Positions 1-8,547 are shown, counted from the stretch's first letter. The stretch: 64,000 nt of DNA from Bacillota bacterium (GCA_023421395.1 JAEZTL010000008.1:1-64000), one strand, 5' to 3'. The notes: a model not told the origin generated them from the letters alone. Program-made: numbers and translations.

Positions 1-9
1 CCGGTAAGG

Positions 10-47
10 GGCTCGCGCCATCGGTCCGCGTAGGGTTGGCGCGAGCC
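10..47. repeat. Hairpin, 11-bp perfect arms
   Basis: Arms ggctcgcgcca (10-20) and tggcgcgagcc (37-47) pair perfectly around a 16-nt loop. It is the outermost of three inverted repeats packed into the 155 nt beyond the stop codon of the leftward FAH-family gene. No T-tract follows, so it is not a canonical intrinsic terminator. An mRNA 3'-end stabiliser or part of a repeat element is possible. Confidence 0.55.
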
Positions 48-114
48 GCACCTTTGATCAGCGCGCCGCCCGGAAAATCCGAAGGATTTCAGGCGCGCGC
101 AAAAGTCTACCTTC

Positions 115-144
115 GCATCGAAAAGCCTCAGGCTTTTCCGATGC
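115..144 (-). terminator. Hairpin downstream of FAH gene
   Basis: The segment gcatcgaaaagcc, a short tca loop, then ggctttt-c-cgatgc forms a stem interrupted by one base. It lies 11 nt beyond the stop codon of the leftward FAH-family gene. A further inverted repeat (gaaatcc-type arms inside gcgcgc ends, about 61-100) follows. Likely the 3' end of the leftward operon, but there is no clear T-run. Confidence 0.5.
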
Positions 145-155
145 TTTGCGGAGCG

Positions 156-947
156 CTAGTACGCCTCCAGCGCCACGGGGTTTGAGAGGACGCCGATGCC
201 CTCGATTTCCACCTCCACCGTGTCGCCGGGCGCGATGCGCCCCACGCCGGAGGGGGTGCCGGTCAGGATCACGTCGCCGGGCATGAGCGTCATGGCGGCG
301 CTCAGATACTCGATCAGGTACTCCACGCCGAACAGCAGGTTCCGCGTGTTTGAATGCTGCCGCACCCGGCCGTTGAGCCGCGTCTCAATTTCGAGCGCGC
401 CGGGGTGCAGCCCGGTCTCGATCCATGGGCCCAGGGGAAGAAAAGTGTCAAAGCCCTTGCCGATGGTCCACTGCCCCGTGGGCGGCTGGTAATCCCGGGC
501 CGACACGTCGTTGGCGCAGCAAAAGCCCGCCACGTACTGGAGCGCCCGGTTTCGGGGCACGTGCCTGGCCGTAAGGCCCATGACCACGGCCAGTTCCCCT
601 TCGTACTCCACGTGTTTGGAGATCAGCGGGCAGGCGATCGGCGTCCCGTGGGCGATCAGCGCCGTCTGGGGCTTCATGAAAATTACCGGGGATTCCGGCG
701 TCTGGGCGTTTGACTCGCGGATGTGATCCACGTAGTTCAGCCCGGCGCACAGGATCTTGCCGGGTACAACCGGGGGAAGCAGGGCCGCGGGGTCAAAGCC
801 GACGCGTTCGCCGGTGATTCGGGCCATGCCTTCAAGGGCGCCGCCCGGATGGAGGAACGGATCACCCGGCAAAACGTCCAGCGCGCCCTCGCGCGACAGG
901 ATTCCGTGGACGACGCGGGCGCCGTCCCGTACGCGAACGTAGCGCAT
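156..947 (-). CDS. Fumarylacetoacetate hydrolase (FAH) family protein
   Basis: 263 residues. The FAH fold uses a divalent metal to hydrolyse or hydrate acylpyruvates and 2-keto-3-deoxy acids. Visible family marks are KILCAGLNY near residue 64, the metal-binding EYEGELAVVMG stretch, CANDVSARDYQ, IGKGFDTFLPLGPW and the closing LTGTPSGVG. Length fits single-domain cytosolic members of this family. ATG follows ttggaggtttgtc, a good ribosome binding site. It is the last gene of a leftward operon with a LarA-like protein, an Ldh-family dehydrogenase and a DapA-family aldolase, so it probably acts on a 2-keto-3-deoxy acid made in that pathway. The exact substrate cannot be read from the sequence. 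Confidence 0.9.
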   Translation of the reverse strand: MRYVRVRDGARVVHGILSREGALDVLPGDPFLHPGGALEGMARITGERVGFDPAALLPPVVPGKILCAGLNYVDHIRESNAQTPESPVIFMKPQTALIAHGTPIACPLISKHVEYEGELAVVMGLTARHVPRNRALQYVAGFCCANDVSARDYQPPTGQWTIGKGFDTFLPLGPWIETGLHPGALEIETRLNGRVRQHSNTRNLLFGVEYLIEYLSAAMTLMPGDVILTGTPSGVGRIAPGDTVEVEIEGIGVLSNPVALEAY

Positions 948-983
948 GACAAACCTCCAAGCTTTTTTGACGTCTGCGGGCCG

Positions 984-2282
984 CTAGTGGAAGTACCGCT
1001 CAAGGCCCGGGGACACGTTGCCCTGATCGTCAAAGGCGATTTGGATGCCCCGCTGCCGGACGGAAAGGCCGGGGATGTTTTCCGCCTGACCGATCAGGTT
1101 TTCCGAGATCAGAAAGCCGCCCATGGACAGCGTATTCTTCAGCCATACGGCGCGGACGCCCAGCGCGGGTTCGCCCTCGACGATGGTGTGGATGGCCATG
1201 CGCAGCGCGCTGCGGTCGTCGGGCAGCACCGGCGGGATCTTCATGCTGGCCACCTCGTGGCTGGTGATGCCGTTGGGGTAGGTGTCCTCAAAGCGCATCT
1301 TCTCGAAGAGCCGGCGGGTGGTGATGTCGGCGTTGCCCACGCCGGTGGCGTTGTGGTGGGACGCGTCCGTCAGGTCCAGCGCCACGATGCGCTCGGCGAA
1401 GGGGCGCGAGGAACCCATCACCGCGGAACGGCCGGTGATGTTTGGGTCCATGCTGGCGCCGGAGATGTCCTTGCCGATCTCGCTGAGCACCAAAAGGTCG
1501 ATCTTTTCAAAGGGAATGCGGGGGATCAGGCCTTTGGCTTCCTCAAGAAGCGCCGCGTCCTCTTCGTCGAAGGCTTCCCCGGGCACCGCCGTCAGGCTCC
1601 AGGTGCCGTGGGACGCGTCCTCGATGATGGCCAGGCCGAAGAGCACTTTGCCGGTGGATAGCACCGCTTCCGCGATCTCCCAGATGTTGCGCGCCATGTG
1701 GGGGAAACCCTGCATGTGGCAGATGTTGGCGCCGTACTGCTTGCCGCAGCCGATGGAGAGCATCTTGACGAGGCCGCTCTCGTGCCGGCCGCGGAAGTCC
1801 GTGTGGGGTTTGACGCGGCCCACGGGCACGATCCAGTCGGCCGCGGCGGCATGGGCGTCGATGCGAACCGGCAGGCCGTGGGGCGTGACGCCGACCTGAA
1901 CCGTCTCCATGGAGGAGACGATGGGCACGCCCATCGCCTCCCCGGTGATGCCGTATCCGGCCAGCAGATCCCGCTGCCCCTCGGCGGTGGCGCCGCCGTG
2001 GCTGCCCATGGCGGGGAAGATGAAGGGCTTCGCGCCGCGGGCGAGGAGTTCCCGAGCCACCGAGCGCACGATTTCGTCGTGATTGTTGATGCCGCGGCTG
2101 CCCGCCGCGATGGCGACCACGTCGCCCGGGCGCACCCGGTCCATCACGCGCCGTCGGGCCACCGTCTCCGCCACGGCGCCCGGCACGTCCGCCCGCGTGA
2201 TGGCGCCTCGCTTGATTTCATAGCGCACGCTGGCGAAGGCCGGAATTTCCACATCCCGAAGGAGCGTGTCAAAAATGCTCAT
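984..2282 (-). CDS. LarA-like (DUF2088) lactate racemase domain protein
   Basis: 432 residues. Resembles nickel-dependent lactate racemase LarA and its DUF2088 relatives, which racemise or epimerise 2-hydroxy acids using a nickel-pincer cofactor. Seen in the sequence: SRGINNHDEIV early, PAMGSHGGATAEGQ (family histidine), KPHTDFRGRHESGLVKML (histidine and lysine region that binds the cofactor in LarA) and a C-terminal half of LarA type. No LarB, LarC or LarE gene is present nearby, so the cofactor would have to be made elsewhere. Position between an FAH-family and an Ldh-family gene suggests stereochemical conversion of a hydroxy acid or sugar acid before oxidation. Homology is clear; substrate is unknown. 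Confidence 0.82.
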   Translation of the reverse strand: MSIFDTLLRDVEIPAFASVRYEIKRGAITRADVPGAVAETVARRRVMDRVRPGDVVAIAAGSRGINNHDEIVRSVARELLARGAKPFIFPAMGSHGGATAEGQRDLLAGYGITGEAMGVPIVSSMETVQVGVTPHGLPVRIDAHAAAADWIVPVGRVKPHTDFRGRHESGLVKMLSIGCGKQYGANICHMQGFPHMARNIWEIAEAVLSTGKVLFGLAIIEDASHGTWSLTAVPGEAFDEEDAALLEEAKGLIPRIPFEKIDLLVLSEIGKDISGASMDPNITGRSAVMGSSRPFAERIVALDLTDASHHNATGVGNADITTRRLFEKMRFEDTYPNGITSHEVASMKIPPVLPDDRSALRMAIHTIVEGEPALGVRAVWLKNTLSMGGFLISENLIGQAENIPGLSVRQRGIQIAFDDQGNVSPGLERYFH

Positions 2283-2319
2283 GGAGTGTCCTCCGGATCA
2301 AAAGTTGGTGGGGGAGAGG

Positions 2320-3414
2320 TCAGGCTTCGATCAGGTATTCGTCGCCGTTGATGCCGCGCTCCTGGCACACGCGCTTAATCTCCGCGAGGGTCGCCTCGCC
2401 GATGGGGACGCCTTCTCTGAGCGCGCGCGTCATGTGCTCGGTTTCCTTTTCGCCGTGGGTGTAGATTCGCGCTTCGCCGTCCTGCGTCTGCGAGGAGCGA
2501 AGCGTTTCCAGGTACTCGGAGAAGTGCGCCTCCAGCGCGGATTTGTCTTCGGTCAGCATGCCGTAGTCCATGGCGGTGAACACGTGGCAGCAGGCCTCCA
2601 CGTCGTTTTTCGCGCGCACGAAGTTGCTGGTCACGCCGCCGGACAATACGCCCGTCATCAGTTCGACCAGAACCGAAAGCCCGTAGCCCTTGTGGCCGGA
2701 CATCTTCTCGCCCGCGCCGCCCAGCGGCAGAAGGCCGCCGAGGCCCGTGCCGCGGTTTTTCACGAATACTTGGGCGCTGGTGTTGACGCTGCCCATCTCG
2801 TCCACCGCCCAGCCCGCCGGGAGGGGCTCCTTGTTCTTCGCGTACACCTCCATCTTACCGGCGGTGACCACGCTGGTGGACATGTCCAGATGGAAAAAGG
2901 TGGGGCTGGCCGGCATGGTGACGGCGATGGGGTTGGTGCCGAGCAGCGGCTGCCGGCCGAAGGTGGGTACCACCAGCGCCTGGGTGTTGGTCATGGACAT
3001 GCCCAGAAGGCCTTCCTTCGCGGCCATCATCGAGTAGTAGCCCGCGATGCCGTAGTGGTTGGAATTGCGGACCAGCGCCATGCCGTAACCGGTTTTTTTG
3101 GCCTTTTCGATGGCCATCTTCATCGCGCGGTACCCGGCAATCTGGCCCATGCCCGCGCCCGCGTCCAGCACCACGCTCAGCGGGGTCTCCTTGACCACGG
3201 TGAGGGGCGCCTTCAGCTTGATGCGCCCGATGCTGATTCCGTAGGGGTACAGCACCAGCCGCTGGACGCCATGGGATTCAATGCCCATCAGATCGCTGGT
3301 GAGCAGCACGTCCGCGATGATCCAGGACTCCTCGTCGGTATAGCCGAAGCGGCGGAAGACCTCCTCGGTCATCCGGCGGAGCGGCTCATATTGGTATCGC
3401 CTGTGTTCCGTCAT
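2320..3414 (-). CDS. Ldh-family (malate/L-lactate/ureidoglycolate type) dehydrogenase
   Basis: 364 residues. Belongs to the Ldh_2 (YlbC/YiaK/AllD-like) NAD(P)-dependent 2-hydroxyacid dehydrogenases, not the Rossmann lactate dehydrogenases. Typical segments are MGIESHGVQRL, a RNSNHYGIAGYY motif with the family histidine, GTNPIAVTMP and GHKGYGLSVLVELMTGVLSGG. The start was placed at the ATG after aagggaggga because the longer reading frame runs back through that ribosome binding site into the upstream gene. It lies 28 nt after the DapA-family gene and likely interconverts a keto acid and a hydroxy acid in the same pathway. Cytosolic. Confidence 0.9.
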   Translation of the reverse strand: MTEHRRYQYEPLRRMTEEVFRRFGYTDEESWIIADVLLTSDLMGIESHGVQRLVLYPYGISIGRIKLKAPLTVVKETPLSVVLDAGAGMGQIAGYRAMKMAIEKAKKTGYGMALVRNSNHYGIAGYYSMMAAKEGLLGMSMTNTQALVVPTFGRQPLLGTNPIAVTMPASPTFFHLDMSTSVVTAGKMEVYAKNKEPLPAGWAVDEMGSVNTSAQVFVKNRGTGLGGLLPLGGAGEKMSGHKGYGLSVLVELMTGVLSGGVTSNFVRAKNDVEACCHVFTAMDYGMLTEDKSALEAHFSEYLETLRSSQTQDGEARIYTHGEKETEHMTRALREGVPIGEATLAEIKRVCQERGINGDEYLIEA

Positions 3415-3442
3415 GTCGTATCCCTCCTTCGAAAAGGGCTGA

Positions 3443-4333
3443 TTACCGGATGAACCCGCCCTCGGCCAGCGCGAGGCGGATGCGCTCCTTCTCCGTTTCG
3501 GAGATGTGGCAGATGGGGTTTCTCGGATAGCCTCCATCGCGGCCCAGAAGCTTCAGCGCGTACTTGATGCGAATGGGGAATTGGGGACCGCCGATGGCCT
3601 GCCAGGTCTTGTACATCCGGTTTTGCAGCACGAGGGCGCGGGTGTTGTCGCCCTTCCGGACAGCCTGCCACATGTCCACGCAAATTTCGGGGAAGACGGT
3701 GAGGATCGCGGAGATCGCGCCGTCGGCGCCCAGCTCATACGTGGAGTACAGCATGTCGTCCGTGGCGCTGAAGATCAGGCCTTCGCTTCCGCATTCCATC
3801 TTCATGGCGTAGAACGCGGCGATGCCGCCGCAGCTCTGCTTGATGCCCACGACGTTCGGGATTTCCGCCAGCATCCGCCGAAACAGCGCGGGGGTGATCG
3901 TGTTCTGCGGCACCACGTTGTAAATCACGATGGGCAGATCCACCGCGCCCGCGATGGTGCGGTAGTAGTTCAGGTTGCCCTCGTCGTCGGGCACCAGCAC
4001 ATTGTAGGAAACGGGCGTCACCATCAGCGCGTCGGCGCCCGCCGCCTTGGCTTTTTTTGCCGCCGACACCGCCGCCAGACCGCTGTTGCGGATAACGCCC
4101 GCCACCACCGTTACGCCCGGCGCGTGTTCTTTGACCAGTTCCACCGCCCGCGCCAGTTCGTCGTCGGTCAGCGCGGCACCCTCGCCGGTGCTGCCGCCGG
4201 GGCTGATGCCGTCCACGCCCGCACCCGCCAGCAGCTCGATTTCCCGAATCAGGAGCGCTTCGTCCATCCGGTCATCCTGGGTGAACGGCGTAATCAGCGG
4301 CGCGATGATGCCGCCAAGAGAGGCCTTGGTCAT
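3443..4333 (-). CDS. DapA-family aldolase/lyase (DHDPS superfamily)
   Basis: 296 residues, TIM barrel of the dihydrodipicolinate synthase/N-acetylneuraminate lyase superfamily. The class I aldolase marks are present: GGSTGEGAAL (pyruvate carboxylate site, where true DapA has GTTGE), catalytic Tyr in YNVVPQN, and Schiff-base Lys in VVGIKQS. It is the first gene of the leftward sugar-acid operon and has its own promoter and GntR operator upstream, so a role in cleaving or dehydrating a 2-keto-3-deoxy sugar acid is more likely than lysine synthesis. The start chosen is the ATG after gggagggatacaaa; an upstream in-frame ATG at 4351 would put this site inside the coding region. Confidence 0.88.
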   Translation of the reverse strand: MTKASLGGIIAPLITPFTQDDRMDEALLIREIELLAGAGVDGISPGGSTGEGAALTDDELARAVELVKEHAPGVTVVAGVIRNSGLAAVSAAKKAKAAGADALMVTPVSYNVLVPDDEGNLNYYRTIAGAVDLPIVIYNVVPQNTITPALFRRMLAEIPNVVGIKQSCGGIAAFYAMKMECGSEGLIFSATDDMLYSTYELGADGAISAILTVFPEICVDMWQAVRKGDNTRALVLQNRMYKTWQAIGGPQFPIRIKYALKLLGRDGGYPRNPICHISETEKERIRLALAEGGFIR

Positions 4334-4373
4334 TTTGTATCCCTCCCGCATTGATCGGACATAGCCGGAAATG

Positions 4374-4393
4374 ATTGTAGGGCGTCAGACAAT
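4374..4393. promoter_or_regulatory. GntR/FadR-type operator O1 (GTCAGAC at 4384-4390)
   Basis: GTCAGAC fits the GTnnnAC core of FadR-subfamily operators. It sits 7 nt downstream of the -10 box of the leftward promoter, so a bound repressor would cover the transcription start. The flanking bases attgt...acaat (4374-4393) add partial symmetry. The same heptamer recurs at 4587-4593 and, inverted, at 9426-9432 in front of the FadR-type gene. Repression by that protein is inferred. Confidence 0.7.
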
Positions 4394-4397
4394 TTAT

Positions 4398-4426
4398 ATG
4401 ATAAGCGAATCACTCGGCCTTGTCAA
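4398..4426 (-). promoter_or_regulatory. Leftward sigma-70-type promoter of sugar-acid operon
   Basis: On the minus strand TTGACA (4421-4426), a 17-nt spacer and TATCAT (4398-4403). It drives the DapA/Ldh/LarA/FAH operon and is back to back with the rightward promoter at 4549-4577. Confidence 0.78.
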
Positions 4427-4548
4427 TACTGTGCGAAATAAACTTTTTTCGTTCGATCAAGGGACGAAAAGCATGAACTATAGATAAAATAATGTAGCGA
4501 ATAGACGGTAAAATCCGTTTTAGTTGGTTGAGCAATTGTTTATTCCTG

Positions 4549-4577
4549 TTGACAGGCTTTGTGGAGTGTGATATATT
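4549..4577 (+). promoter_or_regulatory. Rightward sigma-70-type promoter of DapA/TRAP operon
   Basis: TTGACA (4549-4554), a 17-nt spacer and TATATT (4572-4577). The predicted start of transcription is about 4584, directly against the operator at 4587. The whole 4334-4619 gap is a shared, AT-rich divergent control region; I see no coding sequence in it. Confidence 0.82.
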
Positions 4578-4583
4578 CACTAT

Positions 4584-4597
4584 GACGTCAGACAATT
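4584..4597. promoter_or_regulatory. GntR/FadR-type operator O2 (GTCAGAC at 4587-4593)
   Basis: Contains acgtcagacaatta, nearly the same as O1 (gcgtcagacaattta). It lies 9 nt downstream of the rightward -10 box, mirroring the O1 position relative to its own promoter. Confidence 0.72.
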
Positions 4598-4619
4598 ATG
4601 CTTGGGAGGCTGAATTTCC

Positions 4620-5537
4620 ATGACAAAAAAGGAAAAACTCGGACGCATCCTTCTGCCGCTGGTGACGCCCTACAAGGCAAACGAGGAAGTGGACTATGAC
4701 CGCTATGCTGAGCTGATTGAGTATCTGATTGAAAAGAACCTGTGCGACACGTTCATCGTGTCCGGCACCACCGGCGAGGCATCGCTTCTGACGTTTGAGG
4801 AGCGCGCGAAGCTGTTCGAAACGGCCGTCAAGGCGGTGGCCGGCCGCAAGCCCATCATCGCGGGCACGGGCTGCGCCTCCACCAAGGAGACCATCGCGCT
4901 GACCAAGCGCGCCGCGGACGCGGGCATCGATACGATGCTGATTGTGGTTCCCTTCTACAATAAGCCCACGCAGGAGGGCATTTACAACCATTATATGGCC
5001 GTGGCCGAGTCCACGGCCGCGGACATCATCCTGTACAACATCCCGATCTTCGTGGGCATCAATCTGGAGCCGGAGACGGTCGGGCGGCTGGCCCCGGTCA
5101 AAAACATCATCGGCATCAAGGACGAGGCCGGCGTCAACCCCACGCAGGTTACCGACTACTACCTGGCCACCCAGGCGGCCGACCCGGACTTCCTGATCTA
5201 CAACGGCGACGACGTGATGCTGCTGCCCACCATCGTGCAGGGCGCCATCGGCATCGTCAGCGGCGGCGCTCACGTGTTCGGGCATGAGATCCGAGCGATC
5301 TTCGACGCCTTCGCCGCCGGCGAAAACGAAAAGGCACGGGAGCTTTTCATCCCGCTGTACAAGTTCTGCAAGTCCTGCGGACAGAACGGCCGCCTTCTGC
5401 CCAACTCCATCATGCGCCCCGCGATCGAGCTGGTCACCGGCATCAAGGTCGGGCCGGCGCGAAGCCCGCTGGCGCCGATCACGCCCGCGGAGACGGACGT
5501 GCTCAAGGCGGTTCTCAAGGAAGTCGGCAAGCTGTAG
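4620..5537 (+). CDS. DapA-family aldolase/lyase (second copy)
   Basis: 305 residues, with the most canonical DHDPS-superfamily motifs of the four copies in this window: SGTTGEASLL, VPFYNKPTQEG with a catalytic-triad Tyr, YNIP and the Schiff-base Lys of IIGIKDEAG. It could have true 4-hydroxy-tetrahydrodipicolinate synthase activity. However, it shares its promoter and operator with a TRAP transporter and lies opposite another DapA-like gene in a sugar-acid locus, so a catabolic 2-keto acid aldolase or dehydratase role is favoured. ATG follows cttgggaggctgaatttcc. Confidence 0.88.
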   Translation: MTKKEKLGRILLPLVTPYKANEEVDYDRYAELIEYLIEKNLCDTFIVSGTTGEASLLTFEERAKLFETAVKAVAGRKPIIAGTGCASTKETIALTKRAADAGIDTMLIVVPFYNKPTQEGIYNHYMAVAESTAADIILYNIPIFVGINLEPETVGRLAPVKNIIGIKDEAGVNPTQVTDYYLATQAADPDFLIYNGDDVMLLPTIVQGAIGIVSGGAHVFGHEIRAIFDAFAAGENEKARELFIPLYKFCKSCGQNGRLLPNSIMRPAIELVTGIKVGPARSPLAPITPAETDVLKAVLKEVGKL

Positions 5538-5611
5538 TCCACCGTCATGCCGCTGGTTTTTTTGCGCAAGAAGCGCATTGGGAGAGTCGACAGTTTAAAG
5601 GAGGTAGCCCC

Positions 5612-6667
5612 ATGAAGCGTATCGCGTCCCTCGCCCTGGCCATTGTCCTCACGCTCGCGCTGGCCCTCGGCGCGTCCGCGCAGGAAGTCGTCAAGATTGC
5701 CTTCACGGATGCCCCGACGCTTTCCATCGGCGACATGACCATCTACCACCCCTCGTACGCCGCGATGCTGGCGTTCAAGGGCAGCTTTGAGAAGTACACC
5801 GCCGGGCGCTACAGCGTGGAGCTGTATCCCTTCGGCACGCTGGGCGACGCGGCCTCCAACCTCGAGCAGATGCTGACCGGCACGCTTGAGGGCGCGACGC
5901 CCGCCGACGGCGCGCTGGCGCCCTTCTACGGCAACATCCAGGTCTTCTCCATTCCGTACCTGTTTGGCAGCGCGCTGACCGCCTATGACGTGCTGGACGG
6001 CGCGTTCGGCCAGAAGCTGTTTAACGACATGGCCGAGAAGTCCGGCCTGCGCGTCATCGGCTCCTATGACAACGGCGGCTACCGCAACTTCTCCAACAGC
6101 GTGCGCCCCATCAAGACGGCCGCGGACATGGCGGGCCTCAAAATCCGCACGATGGACATCCCCGTGCACATGGAAATCGTCAAGGCGCTGGGCTCCACGC
6201 CCACGCCCGTGGCGTTCCTGGAGCTGTACAGCGCGCTGCAGACCAAGGTCGTGGACGGCCAGGAGAACTCGGCCATCACGATGCTGGGCGCGTCGCTCAA
6301 CGAAGTGCAGAAGTACGTGACGCTGGACGGCCACCTCTTGGGCATGGCGTTCCTCACGGTCAGCGAATCCTGGTATCAGGGGCTCAGCGACGAGGACAAG
6401 GAAGCCTGCCTGAAGGCCGGGCGCGAGGCCTCCATTGCGGCGCGCGGCACCGTGCGCTTTGCCGAATCCACCGCCATCGCCAAGCTGGCCGAGGAGGGTG
6501 TGGAAGTCTACACCCCCACCGCCGAAGAACTCGAAACCTTCAAGATCGCTCAGGAGCCCGCCATCGCCTGGCTGAAGGCCAACATTGACGCCAGCCTGGT
6601 GGACGAACTGCTGGCCCTGGTCGCCTCCGGCGCGGTTGGCACCGGCGTACCGCCCGCCGCCAAGTAA
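5612..6667 (+). CDS. dctP: TRAP transporter substrate-binding protein DctP
   Basis: 351 residues. Extracytoplasmic receptor of a tripartite ATP-independent periplasmic transporter, which takes up C4-dicarboxylates, sugar acids or other carboxylates with sodium. The signal peptide is MKRIASLALAIVLTLALA followed by an ASA-Q cleavage site; there is no lipobox cysteine. The family carboxylate-binding region is seen in GLKIRTMDIPVHMEIVKALG (conserved Arg) and in VAFLELYSALQTKVVDGQEN. ATG follows aaaggaggtagcccc. It is followed by a strong hairpin and then by the small and large membrane subunits. With the neighbouring sugar-acid enzymes, a hexuronate-like or related acid is the probable substrate. 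Confidence 0.93.
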   Translation: MKRIASLALAIVLTLALALGASAQEVVKIAFTDAPTLSIGDMTIYHPSYAAMLAFKGSFEKYTAGRYSVELYPFGTLGDAASNLEQMLTGTLEGATPADGALAPFYGNIQVFSIPYLFGSALTAYDVLDGAFGQKLFNDMAEKSGLRVIGSYDNGGYRNFSNSVRPIKTAADMAGLKIRTMDIPVHMEIVKALGSTPTPVAFLELYSALQTKVVDGQENSAITMLGASLNEVQKYVTLDGHLLGMAFLTVSESWYQGLSDEDKEACLKAGREASIAARGTVRFAESTAIAKLAEEGVEVYTPTAEELETFKIAQEPAIAWLKANIDASLVDELLALVASGAVGTGVPPAAK

Positions 6668-6673
6668 TCGGAC

Positions 6674-6715
6674 GCGCGGACGTTCCCCGCGGTCTCTCGC
6701 GGGGAACGTCTGCGC
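6674..6715 (+). repeat. Intercistronic hairpin after dctP
   Basis: The core arms gacgttccccgcg (6679-6691) and its complement (6698-6710) pair perfectly, and the stem extends five more pairs with one G-U. There is no T-run, so read-through to dctQ is expected. Such hairpins often protect the receptor part of the mRNA and raise its level above that of the membrane subunits. Confidence 0.7.
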
Positions 6716-6755
6716 GCTTCTTGTATGCGGCGAGTTTAGTAGGAGGGGATACGCA

Positions 6756-7262
6756 TTGAATTCCGTCGCCAAGGGCTATCTCAAATGGATGGACGCGCTG
6801 GATCGCGCCGTCAAATGGTTCTCCGTCGTCATGGCGTTCGCGATGGCCGCGGTTGTCGTGCTGCAGGTCGCCTCCCGCATGATGCCCTGGTTCCCGACCC
6901 CGCCTTGGACGGAGGAGCTCGCCCGTTACCTGATGATGTACATGTCCTTTATCGCCGCCAGCGCGGGCATCAAGCGCTGGAACAACATCGGCGTGGATTT
7001 TTTCCTCAACCGCATGTCACCCCGCGTTAAGCGCGCCGTGGAGATGGGCATTGAGATTTTCGTACTGGCATTTTTGATCTATCTGGTGTATCTGAGCGCC
7101 ACAATTTTCCCAAGGGTGAGCATGCGGCAGAAGAGCGCCACCATGGGGTTCCCGATGTTTCTGCCGCAGTTTGCCATCATTCTGGGCAGCGCGCTGATGA
7201 GCCTGCAGATGATCGGCGTCATCCTGCGCAGATTTCTAAAAGGGGGGACGCAGGATGTTTGA
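6756..7262 (+). CDS. dctQ: TRAP transporter small membrane subunit DctQ
   Basis: 168 residues with about four hydrophobic segments (VVMAFAMAAVVVLQV, YLMMYMSFIAASAGI, IFVLAFLIYLVYL, QFAIILGSALMSLQMIGV) and the DctQ marks PWTEELARYL and MPWFP. It is the small integral membrane subunit that docks DctM. The start was set at TTG 6756 because taggaggggatacgc lies just upstream; an ATG at 6789 is an alternative. It overlaps dctM by 8 nt, a sign of translational coupling. Confidence 0.9.
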   Translation: MNSVAKGYLKWMDALDRAVKWFSVVMAFAMAAVVVLQVASRMMPWFPTPPWTEELARYLMMYMSFIAASAGIKRWNNIGVDFFLNRMSPRVKRAVEMGIEIFVLAFLIYLVYLSATIFPRVSMRQKSATMGFPMFLPQFAIILGSALMSLQMIGVILRRFLKGGTQDV

Positions 7263-8547
7263 GTTTCTGATCGCCACCGCCATCCTGATCTTCTTGATCC
7301 TGGTGGGCATGCCCATCGCATTTTCAATCGGCGGCACCACGCTCATCTACATTCTGATGACCAACCCCATCAATGTGGCGGCGATCCCGCTGAGAATGTT
7401 CTCCGGCGTCAACTCGTTCACATTGATGGCGCTGCCGCTGTTCATGCTGGCGGCCGAAATTATGGTTTCCTCCGGGATTTCGACAAAACTTTTTGACTTT
7501 GTGCGATTGGGTGTGGGCAAGTTCCGCGGCGGCCTCGCCTATGTGAACGTGCTTGCGAGCACCATTATGGGGAGCCTCTCCGGCGCGGCGCTTTCCGACA
7601 TCGCGGGTCTCGGCCAGGTGGAAATCGAAGCGATGAAGGAAGACGGATACGATTCGTCCTTTGCCTGCGCCGTCACCGCCGCGTCCTCCGTCCAGAGCCC
7701 GCTGATCCCGCCCAGCAACATCGCGATCCTGTACGCCGGCGTCATGTCGCTGTCGGTGGGCGCGGTGCTGTACGCGGGTTTTATCCCCGGACTTTTGATC
7801 GCGCTGACGCAGATGATCTACATCAAGGTCAACGCGAAAAAGCTCAACCTGCCCAAGCACGAGAAGATTTACACCAAAGAAGAGCGCCGCGATTTCATCT
7901 CCAACGGCCTCATCGCCATGATCATGCCGGTCATCATTCTGATGGGCATCACGCTGGGCCTGTGCACGCCCACCGAGGCGGCGGGGCTGGCGGTCCTGTA
8001 CGCGCTGATCATCGGGCTGGTCGTGTTCCGGAACATCAACTTTGACAAGCTCACCAAGGCGCTCTGGACCACCGCGCAAAACGCCGGAAACCTGTTTCTG
8101 ATCATCTCGCTGTCCTCGGTCTTCGCCTGGGCAATCGGCATCGAAAAGATTCCCGATCACCTGGCCAATACGCTCCTCGGCATCACCAATAACGCCTATC
8201 TGATGCTGTTTTTCATCAACATCATCCTGATTGTCGTGGGCATGTGGATGGAAACGGGCGCGGCCATCATGCTCTTCGCGCCGATTCTCGCGCCCATCGC
8301 CTACAAGATGGGCATCGAGCCGGTGCACTTCGCCGTGGTCATGCTGGTCAACCTGACCGTCGGGCTGATCACCCCGCCGGTGGGCGTCGTACTCTACGCC
8401 ACCGCCGCCGTGGGCAAGGAAAAATTTGAAAACGTCGTCAAGGCCACCATGCCCTTCATCATTCTGGGCTTCGCGGTGGTGGCCATCGTCACGTTTATTC
8501 CGGAAGTAACGCTGTTCGTGCCGCGGCTCCTGGGCTTCATTTCGTAA
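7255..8547 (+). CDS. dctM: TRAP transporter large membrane subunit DctM
   Basis: 430 residues, the usual length for the large transport subunit of TRAP systems. Many membrane helices are visible. Family features include GMPIAFSIGG, the SGAALSDIAGLGQVEIEAM stretch, PPSNIAILYAGVMS, CTPTEAAGLAVLYAL and TPPVGVVLYA. It forms the sodium-coupled channel with DctQ. It is the last gene of the rightward operon, followed by a bidirectional terminator. Confidence 0.95.
   Translation: MFEFLIATAILIFLILVGMPIAFSIGGTTLIYILMTNPINVAAIPLRMFSGVNSFTLMALPLFMLAAEIMVSSGISTKLFDFVRLGVGKFRGGLAYVNVLASTIMGSLSGAALSDIAGLGQVEIEAMKEDGYDSSFACAVTAASSVQSPLIPPSNIAILYAGVMSLSVGAVLYAGFIPGLLIALTQMIYIKVNAKKLNLPKHEKIYTKEERRDFISNGLIAMIMPVIILMGITLGLCTPTEAAGLAVLYALIIGLVVFRNINFDKLTKALWTTAQNAGNLFLIISLSSVFAWAIGIEKIPDHLANTLLGITNNAYLMLFFINIILIVVGMWMETGAAIMLFAPILAPIAYKMGIEPVHFAVVMLVNLTVGLITPPVGVVLYATAAVGKEKFENVVKATMPFIILGFAVVAIVTFIPEVTLFVPRLLGFIS

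Noticed and set aside
5270..6772. Long open frame of 500 codons on the minus strand
   Set aside because: Lies wholly opposite dctP and dctQ, has low-complexity Arg/Gly/His-rich translation and no ribosome binding site. It is a shadow caused by high GC.
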